A stretch of 64,000 nucleotides of DNA from Nitratidesulfovibrio sp. GTDB lineage: Bacteria; Desulfobacterota; Desulfovibrionia; Desulfovibrionales; Desulfovibrionaceae. The stretch spans positions 186,001-250,000 of the forward strand of contig NZ_JBDXXH010000003.1 of assembly GCF_040373385.1 (NCBI RefSeq). The letters run 5' to 3'. A program made the position numbers and the translations under genes. Each line of letters opens with the position of its first letter. Within the stretch, counting starts at the first letter, position 1. The notes under the pieces are model-generated. The model did no database searches. It was not told where the DNA came from and worked only from the letters and a program-made list of their open reading frames with translations. Shown piece after piece: positions 1-7,434 of this stretch.

Positions 1-74
1 GCGGCATGGAAGAGGCAAGAGACGCTCATCATCGCCCGGCCACGGGCAGCGGACACACAGCACGGGAGGACCGC

Positions 75-884
75 ATGACGCAGGATACCACGCACGACTC
101 ACGGCATCCCGAACGAAAACGCCTTGCCGAGGCGGCGGAAGACGCCTGTTCGGCCATGGAGGAAACGCGCGAGCAACTGCACCTGGCCCACGGCCAGTTG
201 CGCGCCTTCGCGGACGACCTGAGCCGCACCGTGCTCGACCTGCGCACCTCGCGCGCCGAGTTGGAGCGCTCGTACATCGACACCCTGAACCGGCTCACCC
301 TGGCAGCCGCCTACAAGGACGACGACACCGGCGACCACATCCAGCGCATGGCCTTCTACAGTGAGGGTATCGCCGCCGCGCTGGGCATGCACGCCGACGG
401 GCTGCGCGACCTGCGCGTGGCCGCCCCCATGCACGACGTGGGAAAGATAGGCACGCCCGACGCCATCCTGCTGAAGCCGGGCAGGCTCACGCCGGAGGAA
501 TTCGCGGTCATGCGGCAGCATGCCCTCATCGGCGAAAAGATCCTGGCGGCCTCGTCGTCCCGGGTGGTGCGCATTGCCGCCGCCATCGCGGGCACCCACC
601 ACGAACGCTGGGACGGCAGCGGCTACCCGCGAGGTCTTTCGGGCGAGGGAATTCCGCTCGAAGGGCGCATCGTGGCCGTGGCCGACGTGTTCGACGCGCT
701 GACCAGCAAGCGGCCCTACAAGCCCGCCTTCGGAATCGACAAGGCCCTCGGCATCATGCGCGAGGGGCGGGGCACCCAGTTCGATCCCCGGCCGCTGGAC
801 GCCTTCCTGGACATCGTGGGGGACCTGTGGGCCGCGCGGGATGGGGTAAGCTCCCACCTGCCTGCCGACAAGCATGCCGGATGA
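75..884 (+). CDS. HD-GYP domain protein, probable cyclic-di-GMP phosphodiesterase
   Basis: 269 aa. A charged, coiled-coil-like N-terminus (about residues 15-70) leads into an HD-GYP domain. Visible motifs are the metal-binding HD in MHDVGKIG (H120, D121) and the signature HHERWDGSGYP (175-185). The family hydrolyses cyclic-di-GMP in the cytoplasm, and these residues look intact, so activity is likely (inference). I start at 75 because GGGAGGA lies 4 nt upstream; an in-frame ATG at 6 would add 23 unremarkable residues. No receiver domain is present, which suggests that input comes through the coiled coil or a partner protein. The gene upstream lies outside the window. Confidence 0.85.
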   Translation: MTQDTTHDSRHPERKRLAEAAEDACSAMEETREQLHLAHGQLRAFADDLSRTVLDLRTSRAELERSYIDTLNRLTLAAAYKDDDTGDHIQRMAFYSEGIAAALGMHADGLRDLRVAAPMHDVGKIGTPDAILLKPGRLTPEEFAVMRQHALIGEKILAASSSRVVRIAAAIAGTHHERWDGSGYPRGLSGEGIPLEGRIVAVADVFDALTSKRPYKPAFGIDKALGIMREGRGTQFDPRPLDAFLDIVGDLWAARDGVSSHLPADKHAG

Positions 885-1153
885 ACGCCCTTCGGCGCGG
901 ATCGGGCCGCATTGCGCCGGGTGGCATGCGGGAAGCTGTTTCATGTGGTTTCTCTTGCGGGACATTGTTTCGGATTGGAAACATCCAGGATGAAAACAGT
1001 CCGATACAACAGTTCTCCGGCGTGCACGCCGCAATGCCGGAGTGTGCCGTTTCTTGCCAATGGTGTTGTATGCCGTGCAGGCATGGTGTAGGTGTACCGC
1101 AGTGGACGGGGCGCAACATCGCGCGCCGCCGCAACGGGAGACCCTGAAACGGC

Positions 1154-1612
1154 ATGAAGCTTACCGCCAGAACGCGCTATGCGGCACGGGTGCTGGTGGC
1201 CCTTGCGGTGCATGGCACCGGAGGGCCGCTGACCACCACCGCGTTGTCGCGGTACACGGACATCAGCGTCCAGTTCCTGGAGCAGATTCTCAAGGATTTG
1301 CGGCGCGCCGGGCTTACAGCCAGCGCGCGGGGGGCCATGGGCGGCCACCGGCTTGCCCTGCCGCCCGGCAGGATCACCCTGGGTACGGTGGTGCGACTCA
1401 TGGAGGGTGGCATCCGCATCGCGGAACATTGCGGCCTGGCCGACACCCCCGGCGACAGGCTGACCTGCCTTGGCTGGACGCGCGCCGCCGATGCCGTGGA
1501 ATCCGCGCTGGATTCGATCACCCTGGATGATCTGGCCAACGGCCAGCCCGACCTGACGGAGCACGATCCATCCCACGATGGGCCCCCCCTCGCGGACAGG
1601 CCGGGTGTCTGA
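1154..1612 (+). CDS. Rrf2 family transcriptional regulator (two-Cys variant)
   Basis: 152 aa. The N-terminus reads MKLTARTRYAARVLVAL, the typical start of Rrf2 winged-helix regulators, followed by the recognition region and a GAMGGHRL wing (about 60-66). Family members (IscR, NsrR, Rrf2) usually sense redox or Fe-S status through three Cys near residues 92-105. Only C93 and C105 are present here and the middle Cys is missing, unlike the two other Rrf2 proteins in the window (2030 and 59475). It may bind a cluster with another ligand, or none. A 6-bp inverted repeat (966-971 and 978-983) in its upstream region could be an operator. Confidence 0.85.
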   Translation: MKLTARTRYAARVLVALAVHGTGGPLTTTALSRYTDISVQFLEQILKDLRRAGLTASARGAMGGHRLALPPGRITLGTVVRLMEGGIRIAEHCGLADTPGDRLTCLGWTRAADAVESALDSITLDDLANGQPDLTEHDPSHDGPPLADRPGV

Positions 1613-1860
1613 CACCGCCCACTGACCACCGCATTTCGCCTGCATCCGCCACATTCGCATTTTTCCGATTCCTTCCAGAGACAATGGCGTCCCGTCCGTG
1701 CAGGCAGGGCGCCGTTTTTGTTGCATGCAGCAGGGTACCCCTGATGTGGCGTGCGGTGCTGCGTATGCGTACCTTGTCCGTAATGTGGATTTGCAGCGTG
1801 CCAATCCGTTCAATCCGGATTGCGGCAATGTGGAGTGAATACGTTAGTTGTATGGTGCTG

Positions 1861-1889
1861 TTGAATATACCATTGCGGTATGCTATGGT
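1861..1889 (+). promoter_or_regulatory. Sigma-70-like promoter with embedded Rrf2-type operator
   Basis: TTGAAT (1861-1866) and TATGGT (1884-1889) are separated by exactly 17 nt. The spacer holds the perfect inverted repeat ATACC-ATTGC-GGTAT (1867-1881). This is where a repressor would occlude RNA polymerase, and the next gene encodes an Rrf2 regulator, so autoregulation is likely (inference). The same 15-mer recurs in reverse-complement orientation, with one difference, at 16573-16587 upstream of tmc. The rest of the 1613-2029 interval shows no gene. Confidence 0.6.
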
Positions 1890-2029
1890 GCAAAAGTGCG
1901 CATGGAGTGTCCATTGCCGCCCTGCGTGCATGCGGGTGGCCGGATGCTGCGTGCGCGGGCGCGGCATGGCACGGGCGTGTGGGGCTTCGTGAAGGGTCGC
2001 GGCGTGATCGTCAACCGAGGGGGCAGGGC

Positions 2030-2818
2030 ATGCGTTTGCTGACCAACAGTCGCTACGGCACGCGGATGATGCTGGATATCGCCCAGCACAGCCGTCAGGG
2101 GCCGGTGCTGATGCGCGACGTGGCGCGCCGACTGGATGTATCGCAGAAGTATCTGGAAAAGATCAGCCGTTCGCTGAAAGAGGCGGGCCTGCTGGTGAGC
2201 CAGCGTGGGCCCAACGGCGGGCACCGCCTGGGGCGCTCGCCCGACGACATTTCCGTGGGCGACGTGGTGCGCGTGCTGGAAGGCGGGGCGGAAATGGCGG
2301 GCTGCGGCCGCGACGAGGAACACTGTTCCCATGCCCCCGGCTGCCTGACGCGCATGGTCTGGAAGGAGTGCAGCCGGGCCATGTTCGACCGGCTGGACGC
2401 CATCACCTTTGGCGAACTGCTGCGCTACGTGGACCAGGGGGTGAAGTTCGGCGACTGGTGCCCCGGCACTGCGGCCGAGCATCGCCGGGAGGCGGAACAG
2501 GAACTGCGCGCGCTGGCCGGGCTTGCGGAGCCGTCCGGTCCTGCGGGGTCCATTGGATCGGCGGAATCCGCGGAACTGGCGGGACGGGCAGAACTGGTGC
2601 ACTCGGCGGAATCCGATGGGCCGGAAAAATCCGTGCCCGCAAGGGGGGCCATATCGGGCGGCTGCCCCGCCCGCATGGTGCCCGCAACGCCCCGCGTGCC
2701 GATGTCCGTATCGGAACCGTGCGAACCGGAAGGGCCAGTTGGTCTGGACGGGCCGGACGATGCGGAGGGCCCCGGCTCCCCGCGCGCCCCACGCACCCGG
2801 CCGATCCGCGTGTCCTGA
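2030..2818 (+). CDS. Rrf2 family regulator with three Cys and a long disordered tail
   Basis: 262 aa, about 110 longer than usual. Residues 1-150 are a standard Rrf2 fold: RLLTNSRYGTRMMLDIA at the start, recognition helix near 30-55, wing RGPNGGHRL (59-67). C92, C99 and C105 have the spacing expected for Fe-S ligation and match the Hmc-operon Rrf2 at 59475. After about residue 165 the protein becomes a low-complexity tail rich in Gly, Ser, Pro, Ala and Glu, of unknown role. I take ATG 2030, preceded by a G-rich segment, because it aligns with family starts; an upstream in-frame start at 1880 would overlap the promoter. An inverted repeat in its own promoter recurs upstream of tmc, so it is the best candidate Tmc regulator in the window. 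Confidence 0.88.
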   Translation: MRLLTNSRYGTRMMLDIAQHSRQGPVLMRDVARRLDVSQKYLEKISRSLKEAGLLVSQRGPNGGHRLGRSPDDISVGDVVRVLEGGAEMAGCGRDEEHCSHAPGCLTRMVWKECSRAMFDRLDAITFGELLRYVDQGVKFGDWCPGTAAEHRREAEQELRALAGLAEPSGPAGSIGSAESAELAGRAELVHSAESDGPEKSVPARGAISGGCPARMVPATPRVPMSVSEPCEPEGPVGLDGPDDAEGPGSPRAPRTRPIRVS

Positions 2819-2861
2819 CCGTGGGCCGGGGGCGTACGGTGCGGCAGCACAGGAGGCGGCC

Positions 2862-5399
2862 ATGACCGTCGGCACGGGCGGCACACCCCACCCCGGAACG
2901 GGCACGGGCATCAACGCCGGTACAGGTTCTGGCGCCGGGATGGGCGCCGGGTCCGGCTCGGGTCCCGATCCTGCCGGGCGCCCCGGCAAGGAGGGACGGG
3001 GGCGGCGCTTGCGTGGCCTGCCGGGCACCAGCCTGGCCGCCAAGGTGGTGGCGGGCAGCGGCGTGGCGTTGTTCCTGGGGGTGCTGGTGCTGTCGCTGGG
3101 CAGCATTCGTTATCAGCGCGAACACCTGCACGACGAACTGGCCGCCGGTGGCGACCGCCTGGGCACCACCATCCGTCTTGGCGCGCGTTTCGCCATGATG
3201 CTGAACGCCCGCGACGAGATCAACCAGATCATCAGCGACGTGTCCCGCCAGAAGGACATCGTCTCCATCCGCATCTACAACAAGGAAGGCGTCATCAAGT
3301 TCTCGGGCAACCCGGACGAGGTGGAACGCCGCACCAACATCCGCGATGAGGCCTGCGCCGCCTGTCATCGCACGGCCCAGCCCCGCCAGTGGCTGGCCCT
3401 GCGCGAGCGTACCCGCGTGTTCACCGACACGGATGGTCGCCGCCTGCTGGGCAGCCTTACCCCCATCATGAACGAACCCGGCTGTTCGGGTGAACCCTGC
3501 CACTTCCACCCGGCGGACAAGCTGGTGCTGGGCGCGCTGGAGGTGGTGCTTTCGTTGCAGGACGCGGAAACCGAGGTGCTGTCCTTCCAGACCCGGGTGG
3601 TCACCCTGGCGGCGGCGGTGTTCTTGCTGGGCGCCACGGCGGTGCACCTGTTCATGCGCCGCTTTCTGACGCGGCCCGTGGCCCGGCTGATCGAGGGCAC
3701 CCGTGCCGTGGCGCGCGGCGAGAAGGTGGACCTTTCCGACGTGCGCCAGCAGGACGAGATCGGCGAACTGGCCGGGGCCATCACCCGCATGGATCGGGAC
3801 ATTGCCCAGAAGCAGGCGGAGCTGAACCGCCAGCGCGACGAATACCAGCGACTGTTCGACCAGGTGCCCTGCTCCATCACCGTGCAGGACAAGAATCTGC
3901 GGCTGTTGCGCTACAACCGCATGTTCCGCGAGAACTTCACGCCCAAACCCGGCGACTTCTGCTTTCAGGCCTACAAGGGGCGCACCGGCAAGTGCCCCAA
4001 CTGTGCCGTGGAAATGACCATGCAGACCGGCCTTGCCCATTGCAGCGAGGAAAGCGGGTTTCACACCGACGGCAGCCGGGCGCACTGGATTGTGCACACC
4101 TCGCCCGTGTTCGATGCCGAAGGGCGGGTGACCGCGGCCATGGAAATGACCCTGGACATCACCGACCGCAAGGAACTGGAAGAAAAGCTGCGCCGTTCCG
4201 AACTCAAGTATCACGCCATCTTCAACCATATCCCCAGCGCCGTGTTCGTGCTGGACCAGCAGAGCCTGGAGGTGGTGGACTGCAACTCCACGGCGGAGAA
4301 GGTCTACGGCTGGCCGCGCGACGAGATGAAGGGCCGCTCGTTCCTGGACCTGTTTCCCCCGGACGAGCGCGAACGCTATGCCTCGCAGTTGCGGGCCTTT
4401 ACCGTGCTGAACCGCGCCCGCAACGTGGCGCGTGACGGCAGGCCCTTTCACGTGGACATCATGCTTTCCCCGGCGGAATACCTGGCCCGGCAGGTGCTGC
4501 TGGTGACCACCACCGACATCACCGAACGGCTGGAGGCCGAGCAGAAGGTGATCCAGGCGGGCAAGATGGCCACCCTGGGCGAAATGGCCACCGGGGTAGC
4601 CCACGAACTGAACCAGCCGCTGACGGTCATCAAGACCGCCGGGGGCTTTCTGCTGCGCAAGGTGACGCGGGGCGAACCCATCGACCCGGAAATCCTGGCC
4701 ACCATGGCTCGCGAGATCGACGGCCATGTGGACCGGGCCAGTCGCATCATCGGGCACATGCGTGACTTTGGCCGCCGGTCGGACCTGGCGCTTGAGCGGG
4801 TGGACATCAACGCGGTGCTGCAAAGCGCCACGGAATTCTTCAGCCGCCAGTTGTCGCTGCGCGGCATCGACATCGACTGGCGGCTGGCCGAGTCGCTGCC
4901 CCCGGTCATGGCCGTGTCCAACCGGCTGGAGCAGGTGTTCATCAACCTGCTGCTCAATGCCCGCGACGCCATAGAGGACCGCAGCGAGAAGGAACCGGGC
5001 GCGCCGCGCCGCATCACCGTGGAGACGGTGGGCGACGACCGGCGGGTGACGGCGCGGGTGTGCGACACCGGCTGCGGCATACCCCCGGCGCTGTTGCCGC
5101 GCATCTTCGAGCCGTTCTTTACCACCAAGAAGGTGGGCAAGGGCACGGGGTTGGGGTTGTCCATCAGTTACGGGCTGGTCAAGGAGTTCGGCGGGTCCAT
5201 CCAGGCGTCCAACCTGGCGGAGGGCGGGGCGTGCTTCACCCTGTATTTTCCGGTGACTTCGGGGGTTGCGGACTCGTCCGCGACAACGCCCGCGACAGCG
5301 ACCACGACAGCGACCACGACAGCGACCACGACAACGCCCGCGACAGCGACCACGACAACTCCGGGGCCGGGTTTGCCCGGTGAAGGCGGCGCGGCATGA
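2862..5399 (+). CDS. PAS sensor histidine kinase with di-heme c-type periplasmic domain
   Basis: 845 aa, start preceded by AGGAGG (2851-2856). Order: Gly/Pro-rich N-terminus, TM1 near 60-80, periplasmic domain, TM2 near 246-264, HAMP-like region, two PAS domains (the first contains a CPNC motif), HisKA with phospho-accepting H581 in VAHELNQPL, and an ATPase domain with DTGCGIP and GKGTGLGLSI. The periplasmic part carries CAACH (C165, C168, H169) and CSGEPCH (C208, C213, H214), a CX2CH and a CX4CH heme site; both spacings occur in Desulfovibrio cytochromes. It is therefore probably a membrane redox or ligand sensor. The C-terminal 35 residues are a Thr/Ala/Pro repeat. The stop overlaps the next start by 4 nt, so the two kinases form a pair. 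Confidence 0.9.
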   Translation: MTVGTGGTPHPGTGTGINAGTGSGAGMGAGSGSGPDPAGRPGKEGRGRRLRGLPGTSLAAKVVAGSGVALFLGVLVLSLGSIRYQREHLHDELAAGGDRLGTTIRLGARFAMMLNARDEINQIISDVSRQKDIVSIRIYNKEGVIKFSGNPDEVERRTNIRDEACAACHRTAQPRQWLALRERTRVFTDTDGRRLLGSLTPIMNEPGCSGEPCHFHPADKLVLGALEVVLSLQDAETEVLSFQTRVVTLAAAVFLLGATAVHLFMRRFLTRPVARLIEGTRAVARGEKVDLSDVRQQDEIGELAGAITRMDRDIAQKQAELNRQRDEYQRLFDQVPCSITVQDKNLRLLRYNRMFRENFTPKPGDFCFQAYKGRTGKCPNCAVEMTMQTGLAHCSEESGFHTDGSRAHWIVHTSPVFDAEGRVTAAMEMTLDITDRKELEEKLRRSELKYHAIFNHIPSAVFVLDQQSLEVVDCNSTAEKVYGWPRDEMKGRSFLDLFPPDERERYASQLRAFTVLNRARNVARDGRPFHVDIMLSPAEYLARQVLLVTTTDITERLEAEQKVIQAGKMATLGEMATGVAHELNQPLTVIKTAGGFLLRKVTRGEPIDPEILATMAREIDGHVDRASRIIGHMRDFGRRSDLALERVDINAVLQSATEFFSRQLSLRGIDIDWRLAESLPPVMAVSNRLEQVFINLLLNARDAIEDRSEKEPGAPRRITVETVGDDRRVTARVCDTGCGIPPALLPRIFEPFFTTKKVGKGTGLGLSISYGLVKEFGGSIQASNLAEGGACFTLYFPVTSGVADSSATTPATATTTATTTATTTTPATATTTTPGPGLPGEGGAA
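5290..5355 (+). repeat. 12-bp in-frame tandem repeat encoding a Thr/Ala tail
   Basis: Iterations of ACAGCGACCACG, with slight variants, encode a Thr/Ala/Pro stretch at the C-terminus of the heme kinase. The unit is a multiple of three, so copy-number change keeps the frame. It belongs to a series of such repeats across the window. Confidence 0.8.
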
Positions 5400-6775
5400 A
5401 CGCACAGCCGCCCCTGCCGCACCAGCCACTTCTGCCACTCTTGTTGGTCGATGACGAGGAAGGCATCCGCACCGTGCTGGCGCTGCTGCTGGCCGACATG
5501 GGCTGCGCGGTGCGCACGGCGGCCTCCGGGGCGGAGGCGCTGGCCATGGTCCGGGCGAATCCGCCCGCCGTGGTGCTGACCGACGTGCGCATGCCCGGCA
5601 TGGACGGCATAGACCTGCTGCGCGCGGTGAAGGCGGAATTTTCCGGGGTGGAGGTGCTGGTGCTGACCGGCCACGGCGACATGGAGCTTGCCGTGTCCAG
5701 CCTGCGCCATGGGGCGGGCGACTTTCTGACCAAGCCGGTGGCCCCGGAGGCGCTGGAAGTGGCGCTGGACCGCGCCCGCCAGCGCATGGCCCTGCGCGAG
5801 GCCCTGCGCCGTCATACCGAGGAACTGGAACAACTGGTGGCCCAACGCTCCCGCGAACTGCTGCACGCAGAACGGTTGGCCGCCGTTGGGGAAACGGCTG
5901 CGGGCCTGGCCCACGCCATCAAGAACATGGCGGGCGGGCTGGAAGGGGCCATGTTCGTGCTGGAAAAGGGGCTGGAACTCAACCGGCGCGACTATCTGGA
6001 GCAGGGCTGGCGCATGGTGCGCGACGACGTGGCGCGGGTGCGCGACCTGGCCATGCGCCTGCTGGACATGGGGCGGACAGCGGAACTTGCCCCGCGCCCG
6101 TGCGACCCGGATGGCCCCCTGCGCGATGTGGCCCGGTTGCTGGCCCCGCGCGCGGCGGCGGCCGGGGTGACGCTGGCGATGCAGGGCGGGGCCGGGCCGG
6201 ACCCGGTCATGCTGGACCCGGACGCGGTGCACCGCTGCCTGATGGATCTGGTGGTCAACGCCATCGAGGCATTCGAGGAGGATGACGGGATGGGTGTCTC
6301 GGCCACTGGCGCATCTGGTGCCCCAGCGACGGTTGCGGACTGGATGGATGCCAGCGGCGGCGGGACGGCAGAAGCCTTCCCGGATGCGGCCCGCCGGGTG
6401 CTCCTGCGCAGCCGCCGGGTGGCGTTGCCTGACGCTGCGGGCGGGGATGCCGTGTCAGCAGAGGAGGCTGGGGCGGCCAGCGTGCCCGGCATCGAATACG
6501 TGGTGGAGGACAACGGTCCCGGTTTTCCGGAACAGGCCGGGCCAGCCGGGCAGGCCGGGTCAGCCAGGTCAGCCGGGCAGGCCGGGCAGGAGCAGGGGGG
6601 CAGTGCAGCCCCGAACGGCTTTGCCGCCTTCGTTTCCGCCAAGCCGGGCGGCAGCGGCGTGGGCCTCATGGCCACGCGCAAGCTGGCCCGCGAAATGGGC
6701 GGCGAACTGGAACTTGGCCCCGCCTCGCACGGGCGCGGCGTGCGGGCTGTGCTGCGGGTGCGGGCAGGGGAATAG
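5396..6775 (+). CDS. Response regulator-histidine kinase hybrid (N-terminal receiver)
   Basis: 459 aa. Residues 14-130 form a CheY-like receiver: acidic pocket DDEE (19-22), phospho-accepting D63 in LTDVRMPG, and a conserved K in FLTKPV. A coiled linker leads to an atypical dimerisation helix with the candidate His H173 (LAHAIKN) and then an ATPase domain (VEDNGPGFP, GSGVGLM). The ATPase domain is interrupted by a long Gly/Ala/Gln insert with 9-bp repeats (6541-6600). It overlaps the heme kinase by ATGA, so the two are translationally coupled. The likely path is heme kinase to receiver to this kinase's own output (inference). No DNA-binding domain is present. Confidence 0.87.
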   Translation: MNAQPPLPHQPLLPLLLVDDEEGIRTVLALLLADMGCAVRTAASGAEALAMVRANPPAVVLTDVRMPGMDGIDLLRAVKAEFSGVEVLVLTGHGDMELAVSSLRHGAGDFLTKPVAPEALEVALDRARQRMALREALRRHTEELEQLVAQRSRELLHAERLAAVGETAAGLAHAIKNMAGGLEGAMFVLEKGLELNRRDYLEQGWRMVRDDVARVRDLAMRLLDMGRTAELAPRPCDPDGPLRDVARLLAPRAAAAGVTLAMQGGAGPDPVMLDPDAVHRCLMDLVVNAIEAFEEDDGMGVSATGASGAPATVADWMDASGGGTAEAFPDAARRVLLRSRRVALPDAAGGDAVSAEEAGAASVPGIEYVVEDNGPGFPEQAGPAGQAGSARSAGQAGQEQGGSAAPNGFAAFVSAKPGGSGVGLMATRKLAREMGGELELGPASHGRGVRAVLRVRAGE

Positions 6776-6788
6776 CCTGTCGGGCGGC

Positions 6789-7070
6789 TTAGGCAGTGGG
6801 CCACGCCCTGCGGGTGTGCAGCACGCGGATGACCTCGATGTCGTTGGTTCCGGTGGCGGCGTACACGATGACATAGGGCAGGTCGGCAAGGCGCAGTTCG
6901 CGGGTGCCCGCCACGCGTCCGGGCTTGCCCCGCGCGGGCAGCGCGGCCAGCGACTCCACGGCGGCGACGATGCGCGCGGCCACGGAAGACGCGGCCTCCG
7001 GCGAATCCTGCCGGATGAAGCGTACCGCTTCCATCAGGTCGTCAGCGGCGGATTCCGCCCAGCGGATCAC
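6789..7070 (-). CDS. RelE/ParE family toxin
   Basis: 93 aa. The N-terminus MIRWAESAADDLMEAVRFI and the C-terminal half with ELRLADLPYVIVYA are typical of ParE-type toxins, which usually poison gyrase; RelE-type members cleave mRNA. Sequence alone does not decide the target. The start is GTG at 7070, overlapping the antitoxin stop in a GTGA arrangement, so the two are translationally coupled with the antitoxin first. The pair sits between two-component genes, convergent with the gene at 5396 and co-directional with the kinase at 7435. Confidence 0.85.
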   Translation of the reverse strand: MIRWAESAADDLMEAVRFIRQDSPEAASSVAARIVAAVESLAALPARGKPGRVAGTRELRLADLPYVIVYAATGTNDIEVIRVLHTRRAWPTA

Positions 7071-7318
7071 CGGACGGCCCGGTCAAGGTCAACGCCAAGC
7101 GCGGCAAGGCGGTCGCGGACGTCCCCGTGCGTAACGGCGCGCCCGGCGGCAAGGTCGGCCTGGCCCTTGCGGACTTCTTCATGGAACCACGTTTCGTGGG
7201 CCAGGTACTTGGCCAGCGCGTCCTGAATGATCCACGCCCGGCTGCGGCCCAGGGCTTGGGCCATGCCGTCGATGGAGGCAAGGGTAGCTTCGTCGAGCCG
7301 GATGGATGTGGGCTTCAT
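7067..7318 (-). CDS. Ribbon-helix-helix antitoxin (CopG/ParD-like)
   Basis: 83 aa. The first 45 residues form a ribbon-helix-helix fold: MKPTSIRLDEATLASID is the beta strand and first helix, and SRAWIIQDAL lies in the second helix. The C-terminal half should wrap the toxin. I use ATG 7318; a longer frame to 7360 would run across the operator. It should repress its own operon as a dimer on the inverted repeat at 7330-7348. Confidence 0.85.
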   Translation of the reverse strand: MKPTSIRLDEATLASIDGMAQALGRSRAWIIQDALAKYLAHETWFHEEVRKGQADLAAGRAVTHGDVRDRLAALGVDLDRAVR

Positions 7319-7329
7319 GGCGTACTCCG

Positions 7330-7348
7330 TGTAGTCTTTGTGACTACA
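7330..7348 (-). promoter_or_regulatory. Probable toxin-antitoxin operator
   Basis: A perfect 7-bp inverted repeat, TGTAGTC-TTTGT-GACTACA, lies 11 nt upstream of the antitoxin start. Its size and symmetry suit an RHH dimer pair. The call rests on position and symmetry only. Confidence 0.65.
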
Positions 7349-7434
7349 TATGCCGCGCACGTCTGCCGCGCAAGCCCTCTTTGCACGCCATGACCTTTAT
7401 GCCAGTGCGAAACGCCGCTTGTCCGCACTGGGAG

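Noticed and set aside
922..937. Sigma-54-like TGGCATG..GCT before the first Rrf2 gene
   Set aside because: GG-GC spacing fits, but the -12 element is AAGCT and there is no activator context.
2403..5438. Long minus-strand frame over the heme kinase
   Set aside because: It shadows a clear kinase on the other strand, has no domain and a low-complexity Arg/Gly start.
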